Counted from the stretch's first letter, positions 27,575-36,929 are shown. The stretch is DNA of 64,000 nucleotides from Actinomadura opuntiae (GCF_030283205.1 NZ_JASNWF010000001.1:248001-312000); one strand, 5' to 3'. A program made the numbers and translations. The notes: a model not told the origin generated them from the sequence alone.

Positions 27575-28378
27575 ATGGGCGAGGCCCCCTGGGACATGAC
27601 GCGGCTGCTGGAACTGACGGCGCTCGGCGACGACGCCTTCCTCGCGGACTCCCCGTCGGTGGGGCGGCCGCGGCTGTTCGGCGGGCAGGTCGCGGGGCAG
27701 GCGCTGCGCGCGGCGTGCCGCACCGCCGGCGGCAGGCCGCCGCACTCGCTGCACGCATACTTCATCCGGCCGGGCACGCCGCAGGAGCCGCTGCGGTTCG
27801 ATGTCGCGCGCACCCGCGACGGCCGCTCGTTCTCCACCCGGCACGTGACCGCCGCGCAGGGCGGCAAGCCGATCCTGGAGCTGATCGCCTCGTTCCACGA
27901 GCCGGAGGACGGCTTCGACTGGCAGCCGCCCGGCCCGCCCGCGGCGCCGGCACCCGAGTCCCTGCCGGAGCCGACGCTGCCGGCGTTCTTCAAGCACCCG
28001 ACCGGGTTCGAGATCCGGGTGGTGAACCCGCCCGGCGAGGGCGAGTTCCCCATGCCGCACCCGTTCTGGATCCGGGCGGCCGGGCCGATCGGCGACGATC
28101 CGGCGCTGCACGCGTGCCTGCTGGCCTACCTGTCGGACATGGGCGTGGTGAGCAGCGCCCGCGCGCCCGGCTCCCCCAGGCGCCTCGTCACCGCCGTCAC
28201 CCTGGACCACGCGATGTGGTTCCACCGGCCGCCGCGCGTGGACCAGTGGCTGCTCTATTCGGTGGAGCCGGTCACCAACCACGGCGCGCGCGGGCTCGCG
28301 CGCGGAACGCTCCACACTGCGGACGGCACGCTCGTCGCCTCCATCGCCCAGGAGGCCCTCCTCCGTCCCGCCCGCTGA
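27575..28378 (+). CDS. tesB: Acyl-CoA thioesterase II
   Basis: A 267-residue double-hotdog thioesterase that hydrolyses fatty acyl-CoA to free acid and CoA. The N-terminal hotdog contains RLFGGQVAGQALRAA and SLHAYFIRPG; the second contains the catalytic Asp segment TLDHAMWFHRP and ends SIAQEALLRP. ATG at 27575 has a perfect GGAGG 4 nt away; the frame is open upstream from 27470 but that extension is Ser/Gly-rich noise. No physiological partner is adjacent. Confidence 0.9.
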   Translation: MGEAPWDMTRLLELTALGDDAFLADSPSVGRPRLFGGQVAGQALRAACRTAGGRPPHSLHAYFIRPGTPQEPLRFDVARTRDGRSFSTRHVTAAQGGKPILELIASFHEPEDGFDWQPPGPPAAPAPESLPEPTLPAFFKHPTGFEIRVVNPPGEGEFPMPHPFWIRAAGPIGDDPALHACLLAYLSDMGVVSSARAPGSPRRLVTAVTLDHAMWFHRPPRVDQWLLYSVEPVTNHGARGLARGTLHTADGTLVASIAQEALLRPAR

Positions 28379-28421
28379 GCGGGCACCGCGAAAACCGCTG
28401 GGGCGCCGCGCCGTGCGGCGG

Positions 28422-28427
28422 TAGCGT
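28422..28427 (+). promoter_or_regulatory. Putative -10 TAGCGT of the 28436 gene
   Basis: TAGCGT ends 8 nt before the ATG, the same pattern as at 3046, suggesting a leaderless message. No -35 is visible. Confidence 0.3.
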
Positions 28428-28435
28428 CGCGGCCC

Positions 28436-29425
28436 ATGGGCGCCCGTGCGAACTTCGTCCTGATCGGCTCCGGTGGCGTGCAGTTGCACTACTCCCACTG
28501 GGGCGCGGATCTGGTGTGCTCGGCGCTGGCCGCGGGGCCGGCGCCGGCCGTCCGGTTCGTCACCGCGCAGCACCGCTGCGACGACCCGGAGCGCGACTGG
28601 CTGGACGACGCCTGGGCCGAGGGCGGCGCCGTCATCGACTCGACCTCGCGGCGGCTGGTGTTCTACGGCGACCAGCTGATGCTGGAGCTGCCGTGCAAGC
28701 GGGCCTTCCTGGCGCTGCTCGCCGAGACGTGGCCCGGCTGGACGGTGCGGTGGGCCTACGACGGCATCGGCGACCTCGCCGCAGCGGCGGGAGTCGACCG
28801 GTCGGCCGTCCGCGCTCCCGACGAGGACGAGCGGTTCCTGCCGGAGGAGACGGTCACCGACCTGGACGACGAGGTGCACCTCCTCACCGTCCGGGCCTCC
28901 GGCGCGTGCACCGTCTATCCGCTCGACTGGTACGCCCACACCGCCTGGCAGGGACCGGCCCTGCTGGACCGGCTGCCCGCCGGAGGGCTGCCGCGGCTGG
29001 ACCTCCCCGAGGTCCCGGGCGGCGGCCTTCACGTGGACGTCGACGCGAGGACGGCGGGCGTCTGGATAGGCGGTTCCTGCAGGGGCCTGGTGCCCGCCTT
29101 GCACGAGCTGTGGCCGGGGTGGCGCGTGGAGTTCTGGGAGGACCGCTACGAGGAGCAGCTCGCCCGCTGCGGCGGGACGGTCACCGCTCCGGGCATCGAC
29201 CTGGCCGGCGCCTTGGACGAGGTCATCGCCGAGCTCGGTTCGCGGCGCGGCGATGACCCGGTGCCGCGGATGCTGGACGCCGTCCGCCTGCACGCCGGGG
29301 ACGGGCACGTCGAGCTGAACCCGTACTTCACCGCGCACCGTCCGGTGGACCCCACTCCCGGCGAATGGGAGTCCGTGCTCCGCGTCGCCGCCGGCCTGCG
29401 CGGCCGGCCGGCGGCGGGGACGTGA
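28436..29425 (+). CDS. Conserved hypothetical protein with internal repeat
   Basis: A 329-residue soluble protein, family not named by me. It begins MGARANFVLIGSGGVQLHYSHWGADLV, a start I recall seeing in other actinobacterial hypothetical proteins (memory only). Two halves appear related: ETWPGWTVRWAYDG (near residue 97) and ELWPGWRVEFWEDRYEEQL (near residue 224) share a (T/L)WPGW-x-V-x-(W/F)-W/A pattern, so the protein may be a tandem duplication. No signal peptide, membrane helix or catalytic motif is evident. It lies between tesB and a convergent MFS gene. Confidence 0.75.
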   Translation: MGARANFVLIGSGGVQLHYSHWGADLVCSALAAGPAPAVRFVTAQHRCDDPERDWLDDAWAEGGAVIDSTSRRLVFYGDQLMLELPCKRAFLALLAETWPGWTVRWAYDGIGDLAAAAGVDRSAVRAPDEDERFLPEETVTDLDDEVHLLTVRASGACTVYPLDWYAHTAWQGPALLDRLPAGGLPRLDLPEVPGGGLHVDVDARTAGVWIGGSCRGLVPALHELWPGWRVEFWEDRYEEQLARCGGTVTAPGIDLAGALDEVIAELGSRRGDDPVPRMLDAVRLHAGDGHVELNPYFTAHRPVDPTPGEWESVLRVAAGLRGRPAAGT

Positions 29426-29447
29426 CGGAGCCCGCCGCCGGACGGAG

Positions 29448-30746
29448 TCAGACCTTGGCCAGGACCAGAGCGGGGACCGCGTCGGCGGCGGCCGGGGTGG
29501 CGGGGGCCGTGCCGGTGCGGCGCAGGCGGGCCAGGGCGTAGGCCGCGGCGGACGCGGCGACCAGGCACACGGCGCCGGCGAACACGAGCGCGGCGCGGGG
29601 GCCGACGGTGTCGCAGAGCGCGCCGAGCGCGGGCCCGCCGACCGCGCCGGACGCGGCGCCGACCATGCCCTGCGCGGCGATGACGCGGCCGCGCAGGCGG
29701 CCGGGGCTGTCCAGCTGGACGCGGGTGGCGACGGTGGTGTCCAGGACGACGGCGCCGGCCGCGATCGGCAGCATCGCGGCGCCGAACAGCGCCAGGTTCG
29801 GGGCGCCGCCGCTGAGCAGCTGGCCGGCCGAGCACAGCGCCGCGGTGATCAGCAGCAGCCCGAGCGGGAGCCGGGCGCGGGAGGCGGCGTACACGCCGCC
29901 GAGCACGGTGCCGACGGCGAAGACCACCGACAGCGCGCCGTAGCCGCCGGCGCCGGCGTGCAGCGGCCCCTGGCTCATCGCCGCCATCGTCACCTGGTAG
30001 TTGCGGCCGAGGCTGCCGAGCGCGAAGGCGAGGCCGAACATGACCAGCAGCCGCGGGTTGCCGAGCACGTAGCGGAACCCGGCGGCGACGCCCCGCTCCC
30101 CCGGCTCGGCGGGCGGCAGGACGTGCAGCTCCTTCGCGCGCATCAGCCCGACGGCCAGCAGCACGCCGAGGAAGCTCGCCGCGTTGGCGGCGAACGCGCC
30201 GGGCACCCCGGCCAGCGGGATGATCACGCCGGCGAGGCTCATGCCGAGGATGCGGCCGCCGGAGCTGAGCACCGAGCCGAGCGCCAGGCCGTTGGACAGG
30301 TCGTCCGGGCCGACGACCTCGGCGCCGAACCGGCCGAGCGCGGGCGAGGTCATGGCGGTGACCATGCCGGACGCCAGCGAGATCGCGTACAGGCCGCCGG
30401 TGCCGGACGGGTCGCCGGCGGCGATCAGCGCGAGCACGGTGGACAGCGCCGCCTGCGCGGCCTGCCCCGCGGCCACCACGTACCGGGCGGGGAGCCGGTC
30501 GGCGATCACACCGCCCCACGGGCCGAGCAGCATGGTCGGCAGGGCCTGCAGGACCAGGCCCAGCCCCACGCCGGTGGCCGAGTGGGTGATGGACAGGATG
30601 AGCCAGTTCATCGCCAGGACCTGCATCCACGTCCCGGTGATCGAGACGAGGTCCGCGGTGGCCCAGAGCCGGTAGTTGTGATGGCGCAGCGAGCGCAGCA
30701 TCACCGGGGTCGCCAAGGTCCCTCTCCTCTTCAAAGGCAGCGTCAA
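29448..30746 (-). CDS. MFS transporter (MFS_3 / EntS-like exporter)
   Basis: A 432-residue major facilitator with about 12 helices. The N-terminal LRSLRHHNYRLWATADLVSITGTWMQVLAMNWLIL and GPWGGVIADRLPARYVV (motif A variant) are typical of the MFS_3 subgroup, which includes siderophore and drug exporters. Its promoter region is shared with the divergent aldehyde dehydrogenase. Substrate unknown; no siderophore genes nearby. Confidence 0.88.
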   Translation of the reverse strand: MTLPLKRRGTLATPVMLRSLRHHNYRLWATADLVSITGTWMQVLAMNWLILSITHSATGVGLGLVLQALPTMLLGPWGGVIADRLPARYVVAAGQAAQAALSTVLALIAAGDPSGTGGLYAISLASGMVTAMTSPALGRFGAEVVGPDDLSNGLALGSVLSSGGRILGMSLAGVIIPLAGVPGAFAANAASFLGVLLAVGLMRAKELHVLPPAEPGERGVAAGFRYVLGNPRLLVMFGLAFALGSLGRNYQVTMAAMSQGPLHAGAGGYGALSVVFAVGTVLGGVYAASRARLPLGLLLITAALCSAGQLLSGGAPNLALFGAAMLPIAAGAVVLDTTVATRVQLDSPGRLRGRVIAAQGMVGAASGAVGGPALGALCDTVGPRAALVFAGAVCLVAASAAAYALARLRRTGTAPATPAAADAVPALVLAKV

Positions 30747-30966
30747 AGCGGGTTAAACGCCAGGGCCGCGCCGCAGCCTTCCGGTCCGGAGGGGTGTATG
30801 AGGCATGTCACGTTTAAGCAGGTCAGCAAGGGTTTTGTGGACAGTGGCCCGGAGGCCCCGCCCCGCCGGGGTTCTCGCGCGCCCCGGCCGCCCGCGGCGG
30901 TGTTTCCTGGGGATGCGCTCGGGCAGGTCCCGGATGACCAAGCGGACGGCTAGGGAGCATCCGGAC

Positions 30967-32343
30967 ATGACGACGATCGCCACCACCAACCCCGCGACCG
31001 GAGAGGTGGAGAAGACCTTCGACGAGCTGCCCGACGAGGAGATCGACCGGCGCATCGGGCGGGCCGCCGAGACGTTCACCGCGTACCGCGCGACCGACCT
31101 CGGGCGCCGCGCCGAGTGGATGAACGCGGCCGCGGACATCCTCGACGCCGAGGCCGAGCAGGTCGGGGCCATGCTCACCACCGAGATGGGCAAGACGCTG
31201 AAGGCCGCGATCGCGGAGGCCCAGAAGTGCGCGAAGGCGTGCCGGTACTACGCCGCGCACGCCGCGGAGTTCCTCGCCGACCGTCCCGCCGACCCCGAGG
31301 CGGTGGGCGCCCGGGACGCCTACGTCCACTACGAGCCGCTCGGGCCCGTGCTGGCGGTGATGCCGTGGAACTTCCCGCTCTGGCAGGTGATCCGCTTCGC
31401 CGCGCCGGGACTGATGGCGGGCAACGTCGGGCTGCTGAAGCACTCCTCGAACGTCCCGCAGACCGCGCTGTTCCTGGAGGACCTGTTCCGCCGGGCGGGG
31501 TTCCCCGAAGGCGCGTTCCAGACGCTGCTGATCGGCTCGGCGAAGGTGGAGCGGGTGCTGCGCGACCCGCGCGTGAAGGCCGCCACGCTGACCGGCAGCG
31601 AGCCCGCCGGGCGGTCCGTCGCCGCCATCGCGGGGGACGAGATCAAGCCGACGGTGCTGGAGCTCGGCGGCAGCGACCCGTTCGTCGTCATGCCGTCGGC
31701 CGACATCGGGGCCGCGGCGAAGACGGCGGCGACCTCGCGCTGCCTGAACAACGGGCAGAGCTGCATCTCCGCCAAGCGGTTCATCGTCGACCGCCGCTGC
31801 GCGGAGGAGTTCGAGCGGCTGTTCGTGGAGAACATGCGGGCGCTGAAGGTGGGCGACCCGATGGACGAGGACACCGACGTCGGCCCGCTGGTCAGCGAGC
31901 AGGGCCGCGCCGATGTCGAGGAGCTGGTGGCCGACGCGGTGGGCAAGGGCGCGACGGTGCTGTGCGGCGGCGAGCGCCCGGACCGCCCCGGCTGGTACTA
32001 CCCGCCCACGGTGATCGGCGGCGTGACCCGCGACATGCGGATGTTCCACGAGGAGGTCTTCGGCCCGGTCGCCTCGCTGTTCCGGGTCGACGGAGCGGAC
32101 GAGGCGATCGAGCTGGCCAACGCCACCGGGTTCGGCCTCGGGTCCAACGCCTGGACGCAGGACCCGGGCGAGCGGGAGCTGTTCGTCCGCGGGCTGGACG
32201 CCGGGCAGGTGTTCATCAACGGAATGACGACCTCGTATCCCGAACTGCCCTTCGGCGGCGTCAAGCGGTCCGGGTACGGGCGCGAGCTGTCCGCCCAGGG
32301 GATGCACGCGTTCTGCAACGCCAAGACGGTCTGGGCCGCCTGA
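30967..32343 (+). CDS. Aldehyde dehydrogenase, succinate-semialdehyde dehydrogenase-like
   Basis: A 458-residue NAD(P)-dependent aldehyde dehydrogenase. The catalytic cysteine is C266 in NNGQSCISAKR and the general-base glutamate E232 in LELGGSDPF. PWNFPLWQVIRFAAPGLMAGN and FGGVKRSGYGREL are typical of the GabD-like group that acts on succinate semialdehyde. The ATG at 30967 is chosen because homologues begin just before TTNPATGEV; the frame is open further upstream without support. It is divergent from the MFS gene and convergent with thioredoxin. Substrate is tentative. Confidence 0.9.
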   Translation: MTTIATTNPATGEVEKTFDELPDEEIDRRIGRAAETFTAYRATDLGRRAEWMNAAADILDAEAEQVGAMLTTEMGKTLKAAIAEAQKCAKACRYYAAHAAEFLADRPADPEAVGARDAYVHYEPLGPVLAVMPWNFPLWQVIRFAAPGLMAGNVGLLKHSSNVPQTALFLEDLFRRAGFPEGAFQTLLIGSAKVERVLRDPRVKAATLTGSEPAGRSVAAIAGDEIKPTVLELGGSDPFVVMPSADIGAAAKTAATSRCLNNGQSCISAKRFIVDRRCAEEFERLFVENMRALKVGDPMDEDTDVGPLVSEQGRADVEELVADAVGKGATVLCGGERPDRPGWYYPPTVIGGVTRDMRMFHEEVFGPVASLFRVDGADEAIELANATGFGLGSNAWTQDPGERELFVRGLDAGQVFINGMTTSYPELPFGGVKRSGYGRELSAQGMHAFCNAKTVWAA

Positions 32344-32352
32344 CCTGCACGG

Positions 32353-32718
32353 TCAGGCGTGGTGGGCGGCCTCCGCCTCCCGGCGCACCTCGTCCATGTC
32401 GAGGGCGCGGGCCTGCGAGATGAGGTCCTCGAGGGAGTCCTCGGGGAGCGCGCCCGGCTGGGAGTACAGCACCACCCGGTCGCGGACGACCATCAGCGTG
32501 GGGATCGAGGTGATCTGGAACGCGGCGGCGAGGTCCTGCTCGGCCTCGGTGTCGACCTTGGCGAACACGACGTCGGGGTGCCGCTCGGAGACCCGCTCGT
32601 AGACCGGCGCGAACTGGCGGCAGGGCCCGCACCAGGACGCCCAGAAGTCGACCAGGACCATGCCGTCGCCGCCGACCGTCTCGTCGAACGTCTCGCGTGT
32701 CAGGGCCTTCGTAGCCAT
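32353..32718 (-). CDS. Thioredoxin
   Basis: A 121-residue thioredoxin-fold protein with the WCGPC redox site at residues 29-33 (VDFWASWCGPCRQFAPVYE) and the cis-proline segment TSIPTLMVV. The C-terminal ~15 residues (MDEVRREAEAAHHA) extend beyond classical thioredoxin. It should reduce cytosolic disulfides using thioredoxin reductase encoded elsewhere. It is convergent with the aldehyde dehydrogenase gene. Confidence 0.93.
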   Translation of the reverse strand: MATKALTRETFDETVGGDGMVLVDFWASWCGPCRQFAPVYERVSERHPDVVFAKVDTEAEQDLAAAFQITSIPTLMVVRDRVVLYSQPGALPEDSLEDLISQARALDMDEVRREAEAAHHA

Positions 32719-32866
32719 TACCGTTCCCCTCTCCGATTGCTTACAGCTACGGCAACACCCGGCCCCGCACCGCGATTCCCCCCGCCCGCGACCGGCCGAT
32801 CACGCCGCCGGGGCGCGGTTCAAGCGAGACGAACCGCCCCGGAGTGACCGGACGTCCGGGAGAGAC

Positions 32867-32890
32867 GCCGGCCCCGCAACCGGGGCCGGC
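32867..32890 (-). terminator. Terminator of the hydroxyproline operon
   Basis: A 10-bp GC stem (GCCGGCCCCG at 32867-32876 with 32881-32890), 4-nt loop, flanked by GAGA/TCTC that can extend it. It lies 8 bp past the stop of the semialdehyde dehydrogenase on the minus strand. Confidence 0.75.
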
Positions 32891-32898
32891 TTCTCCCA

Positions 32899-34299
32899 TC
32901 AGTGGAGGGTCTGGGGGACCTTCCAGGGGTTGTCGTCGCGCAGCGGCGGCGGCAGCAGTTCCTGCGGCCAGCCCTGGAACGCGACGGGACGCAGGAACCG
33001 CTCGATCGCGGCCGTCCCGACCGACGTGGTGGCCGGCGCGGTCGTGGCGGGGTACGGGCCGCCGTGCTGCATCGCATAGCTGACGGAGACGCCGGTGGGC
33101 CACTGGTTCCACAGCACCCGCCCGCTGCGCCCGGCGAGCACGGCGGCGAGCCCGGCGAGGTCGCCGGCCTCCTCCTGCTCGGCGTGCAGCGACGTGGTGA
33201 GCTGGCCGGGCAGCGCGGCGACGACGTCCACGACGTCGGACAGGTCGTCGTAGGTGACGACGAGGCCGAGCGGGCCGAAGCACTCCTGCCCGGCGGCGTC
33301 GATGTCGGCGCGGAACGCCTCCAGGTCCATGGCCAGCAGCCGCGGGGCGAGGGACGTGCCGTCCTCGGGCCACACGACGCGGCGGACGCCGGGACGGCCG
33401 CCGAGCGTGTCGGAGACCGTCAGGAACCCCGACCGGATGCGGTCGTTCAGCATCGGCGCGGCGGCGATGCCGCCCAGCCGCTCCGCGATCTCGTCCACCA
33501 GCGCCGCGGGGGCGAACAACAGGCCGGGGTTCGTGCAGAACTGGCCTGCGCCGAGGGTGAGGGACGCGGCGTAGCCCTGCGCGATCTCGTCGGCGCGCGC
33601 CTCGGCGGCGCCGGGCGTGACGACGGCCGGGTTGACGCTGCCGAGCTCGCCGAAGAACGGGATCGGGACGGGCCGCTCCGCGGCGATCTTGGCGAGGGCG
33701 AGGCCGCCCCGCTCCGAGCCGGTGAACGCGGCGGCCGCGATGCCGGGGTGGCGGAGCGCCGCGACGCCCTCCGCCTCGCCCTCGATCAGGCCGAACACCC
33801 CGTCCGGCAGCCCGGCGCCGGCGATGATCTCGGCGGTGCGGCGCGACAGCCGCGGGTGGCCGGGGTGCGCCTTGAGCACGACGGGGCAGCCGGCGGCCAG
33901 GGCGGAGGCGGTGTCGCCGCCAGCGACGCTGAACGCGAACGGGAAGTTGCTCGCGGCGAACACCAGCACCGGGCCGAGCGCCGTCCGGTAGCGGCGCAGG
34001 TCGGGCCGGGGGCCGCTCGGCCATTCGGGTTCGGGCCGGTCGATGCGGGCGTCGTAGAAGGCGCCGTCCCTGACCTGGTCGGCGAACAGCCTGAGCTGGA
34101 AGGTGGTGCGGGTCAGCTCGCCGTTCAGCCGGGTCTCGCCGAGGCGGGTCTCCTCGTCGGCGATCGCGACCAGTTCGGCGCGGGCGGCCTCGAGCGCGTC
34201 CGCGATCGCGGTCAGGCCCTCGGCGCGCTCGGCCGGCGGGGCCGCGGCCCAGTCGGCCGCGGCGGACACGGCGGCGGCGACGGCCTGGTCCGGTGTCAT
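32899..34299 (-). CDS. 2-oxoglutarate-semialdehyde (2,5-dioxovalerate) dehydrogenase
   Basis: A 466-residue aldehyde dehydrogenase of the KGSADH type, oxidising 2,5-dioxopentanoate to 2-oxoglutarate. The active-site cysteine is in LGAGQFCTNPGLL, with FFGELGSVNPAVVTPGA in the position of the usual ELGG glutamate segment. ASNFPFAFSVAGGDTASALAAGCPVVLKAHPGHP is characteristic of this subgroup. The ATG overlaps the permease stop (ATGA). It is the last step of the hydroxyproline route and the last gene before a terminator. Confidence 0.9.
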   Translation of the reverse strand: MTPDQAVAAAVSAAADWAAAPPAERAEGLTAIADALEAARAELVAIADEETRLGETRLNGELTRTTFQLRLFADQVRDGAFYDARIDRPEPEWPSGPRPDLRRYRTALGPVLVFAASNFPFAFSVAGGDTASALAAGCPVVLKAHPGHPRLSRRTAEIIAGAGLPDGVFGLIEGEAEGVAALRHPGIAAAAFTGSERGGLALAKIAAERPVPIPFFGELGSVNPAVVTPGAAEARADEIAQGYAASLTLGAGQFCTNPGLLFAPAALVDEIAERLGGIAAAPMLNDRIRSGFLTVSDTLGGRPGVRRVVWPEDGTSLAPRLLAMDLEAFRADIDAAGQECFGPLGLVVTYDDLSDVVDVVAALPGQLTTSLHAEQEEAGDLAGLAAVLAGRSGRVLWNQWPTGVSVSYAMQHGGPYPATTAPATTSVGTAAIERFLRPVAFQGWPQELLPPPLRDDNPWKVPQTLH

Positions 34300-35795
34300 G
34301 AGCTGCTCCCTTCGTCCCCGGCGTGGGGGGTGGTGCGGACGGTGCCCGTTCCCCGATTCTCCACCGAGTTCCGGTACCCGTAGAACGCGTAGACGATCAC
34401 GCCGAGCGCCATCCACACCACGAACCGGACCCAGGTGACCCAGTCGAGGTTGGCGATCAGCCAGATCGAGAAGCCGATGCCGACCAGCGGCACCAGCGGA
34501 ACCCAGGGGGTGCGGAACGAGCGCGGCAGGTCGGGGCGGGTCCGGCGCATCACCACGACCGCGACGGCGACCACGATGAACGCCATCAGGATGCCGATGT
34601 TGGTGAGGTCGGCGGCCTCCTTGATCGGCAGGAACCCGGCGATGACCGCCGAGCCGATCCCGACGAGCCGGATCACCCGGTCCGGGACCTGCCGCTTCGG
34701 GTGGTTCCTGGCGAAGTAGGCGGGCAGCAGGCCGTCCCGGCTCATCGAGAACCAGACGCGGGTGACGGCGAGCATGTTCGCCAGCGCGGAGGTGGTGATG
34801 CCGATGACGGCGCCGACCGCGACGACCGTGCCGAGGCCCGCGAGGCCGACGGAGGCGAGCGCGCTGGAGAACGGGCTCTTGACGTCGATGTGCCGGTAGT
34901 CCTGCATGCCCAGCAGGACGATGCAGACCAGCAGGTAGATGACCGCGGCGATGGCCAGCGAGATGACGATCGCCTTCGGCAGCACCTTCTTGGCCTCGGC
35001 GCTCTCCTCGGCCGCCGCGCTCATCGCGTCGTAGCCGTAGACGGCGAAGAACGTGGTGGCCGCGCCGGAGATCGCGCCGCCTATGCCGAACGGCAGGAAC
35101 GGGCTGAAGCTGCCGCCGGAGATGTGGAACGCTCCGGCGACCACGACCAGGGCGACGATGGCGAGCTTGACCACGACCAGGATCGTCTCGAACCGCGCCG
35201 ACTCCTTCGTCCCGCGCGACAGCACGAACGCCAGCAGCAGGCACAGCAGGGCCGCGAACAGGTCGACCTTGTGGCCGGAGCCGGTGCCGGGAGCGCCGAG
35301 CGCCCAGTGCGGGAGGTCCAGGCCGACCTGGTCGAGGATGTAGGACAGGTAGCCGGAGATGGCGATCGCGACGACCGCGACGATCGCGGTGTACTCCAGC
35401 AGCAGGTCCCAGCCGATGGCCCAGCCGATCGCCTCGCCGAGCGCGGCGTAGGAGTAGGTGTAGGCGGAGCCGGCCTTCGGGATGAGCCCGGCGAACTCGG
35501 CGTAGCAGAGCGCGGCGGCGCTGCTGGCGATGATCGCGATGAGGAACGAGATCATCACGCCGGGTCCGGCGTCGTCGTGCGCGACGACGCCCGCGAGCGA
35601 GAAGACGCCGGCGCCGACGAGCCCGCCGAGGCTGAGCGCGACGAGCTGCCACAGGCCCATGGTGCGGCGCAGGCCGCCGGCGGTCTCCTCCTCCGAGGAG
35701 TCGACCGGCTTGAGGCGGAAGATTCCGGCGCGGGTGAACAGCCCGCCCCCGGCCGGATCGGCCGACGGGGGCGTTTTTGGCATGGCTTGGGACAT
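34296..35795 (-). CDS. APC-family amino acid permease
   Basis: A 499-residue transporter with about 12 helices. The consensus amphipathic region and helix 1 (RTMGLWQLVALSLGGLVGAGVFSLAGVVAHDDAGPG) and SAAALCYAEFAGLIPKAGSAYTYSYAALGE identify the CAT/YfnA type. It sits between the epimerase and the semialdehyde dehydrogenase genes, so hydroxyproline or proline uptake is the likely job. A 132-bp gap with a strong hairpin separates it from the epimerase gene, the only sizeable gap in the operon. Confidence 0.9.
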   Translation of the reverse strand: MSQAMPKTPPSADPAGGGLFTRAGIFRLKPVDSSEEETAGGLRRTMGLWQLVALSLGGLVGAGVFSLAGVVAHDDAGPGVMISFLIAIIASSAAALCYAEFAGLIPKAGSAYTYSYAALGEAIGWAIGWDLLLEYTAIVAVVAIAISGYLSYILDQVGLDLPHWALGAPGTGSGHKVDLFAALLCLLLAFVLSRGTKESARFETILVVVKLAIVALVVVAGAFHISGGSFSPFLPFGIGGAISGAATTFFAVYGYDAMSAAAEESAEAKKVLPKAIVISLAIAAVIYLLVCIVLLGMQDYRHIDVKSPFSSALASVGLAGLGTVVAVGAVIGITTSALANMLAVTRVWFSMSRDGLLPAYFARNHPKRQVPDRVIRLVGIGSAVIAGFLPIKEAADLTNIGILMAFIVVAVAVVVMRRTRPDLPRSFRTPWVPLVPLVGIGFSIWLIANLDWVTWVRFVVWMALGVIVYAFYGYRNSVENRGTGTVRTTPHAGDEGSSS

Positions 35796-35841
35796 GACGG
35801 TCCCTCCCGGATGGGTCAGGGGATATCAGGGGTGGGGTGTT

Positions 35842-35872
35842 CGGCGGCCGGCGCGGACGCGGCCGGCCGCCG
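35842..35872 (-). terminator. Intra-operon hairpin between epimerase and permease genes
   Basis: An 11-bp GC stem (CGGCGGCCGGC at 35842-35852 with 35862-35872) and 9-nt loop. It may be a partial terminator or an mRNA-stability element lowering permease and dehydrogenase expression relative to the upstream genes. Confidence 0.55.
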
Positions 35873-35927
35873 TGAGGAGCCCCGTAAGGGGGCGCGGCCC
35901 CGTTCTCGGCGGGACCGCCCGATCCCG

Positions 35928-36929
35928 CTAGAGGACGAAGCCCTCGGGGAAGGGATCGGCGGGGTCGAGCAGGTAGGTGGCGTTGCCGGTGATCCAGGCG
36001 CGGCCGGTGAACTCGGGGATCACCGCGGGCAGCCCGCCGGCCTCGGCGGTGCCGACGAGCCGGCCGGTGAAGCGGGTGCCGATGAACGACTCGTTGACGA
36101 ACTCGGTGTGCAGAAGCAGCTCGCCGCGCGCGTGCAGCTGCGCCATCCGCGCGGACGTGCCGGTGCCGCACGGCGACCGGTCGAACCAGCCGGGGTGGAT
36201 CGCCATGGCGTTGCGCGAGTGCTTCGCGTCCGAGCCGGGCGCAATGAACTGGACGTGCTTGCAGCCTCCGATCAGCGGGTCGCCGGGGTGCACGGGACGG
36301 TCGGTGTCGTTGATCGCCGCCATGATCGCCAGCCCGGCCTTGAGGATGTCGTTCTTGCGGGCCCGGTCGAAGGGCAGTCCGAGCCGTTCCAGCTCGGTGA
36401 TGGCGTAGAAGTTACCGCCGTAGGCCATGTCGTAGCGGACCTCGCCGAGGCCCGGCACGTCGACCACGGCGTCCTGGCGCAGCGCGAACGCCGGGACGTT
36501 GCGGAGCGTGACGTTCTCGGCGACGCCATCGCGGACGGCGACGCGGGCCTCGACGAGCCCGGCCGGGGTGTCCAGGCGGACGATCGTCTCCGGCTCGGTC
36601 ACCGCGACCATCCCGGTCTCGACCAGCACGGTCGCGACCCCGATGGTGCCGTGCCCGCACATCGGCAGGAACCCGCTGACCTCGATGTACACCACGCCCC
36701 AGTCGGCGTCCGGCCGGGTGGGCGGCTGGAGCAGCGCGCCGCTCATCGCGGCGTGGCCGCGCGGCTCGTCCATCAGGAACCGGCGCAGCCCGTCGAGGTG
36801 CTCGACGGCGTACCGGCGGCGCTCGGCCATCGTCGCGCCGGGGATCGCGGGGACGCCGCCGGTGACGACCCGGGTCGGCATCCCCTCGGTGTGCGAGTCG
36901 ACCGCGCTGATCGACCGGACCGAGCGCAT
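35928..36929 (-). CDS. 4-hydroxyproline 2-epimerase (proline racemase family)
   Basis: A 333-residue cofactor-independent epimerase converting trans-4-hydroxy-L-proline to cis-4-hydroxy-D-proline. Both catalytic cysteines are present: C91 in FLPMCGHGTIG and C254 in RSPCGTGTSA, which separates it from trans-3-hydroxyproline dehydratases that have Thr in the second place. HTEGMPTRVV near the start is typical. The ATG shares its A with the stop of the upstream DapA-family gene (TGATG). Context with the deaminase and flavin dehydrogenase favours hydroxyproline over proline. Confidence 0.92.
   Translation of the reverse strand: MRSVRSISAVDSHTEGMPTRVVTGGVPAIPGATMAERRRYAVEHLDGLRRFLMDEPRGHAAMSGALLQPPTRPDADWGVVYIEVSGFLPMCGHGTIGVATVLVETGMVAVTEPETIVRLDTPAGLVEARVAVRDGVAENVTLRNVPAFALRQDAVVDVPGLGEVRYDMAYGGNFYAITELERLGLPFDRARKNDILKAGLAIMAAINDTDRPVHPGDPLIGGCKHVQFIAPGSDAKHSRNAMAIHPGWFDRSPCGTGTSARMAQLHARGELLLHTEFVNESFIGTRFTGRLVGTAEAGGLPAVIPEFTGRAWITGNATYLLDPADPFPEGFVL

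Noticed and set aside
30805..30966. N-terminal extension of the aldehyde dehydrogenase from 30805
   Set aside because: The extra 54 codons are Arg/Pro-rich, lack a ribosome site and fall in the promoter region; family homology starts at the ATG at 30967.
32899..36171. A 1090-codon minus frame extending the semialdehyde dehydrogenase
   Set aside because: Only the last 466 residues are aldehyde-dehydrogenase-like; the upstream part is out of frame with the real permease gene.
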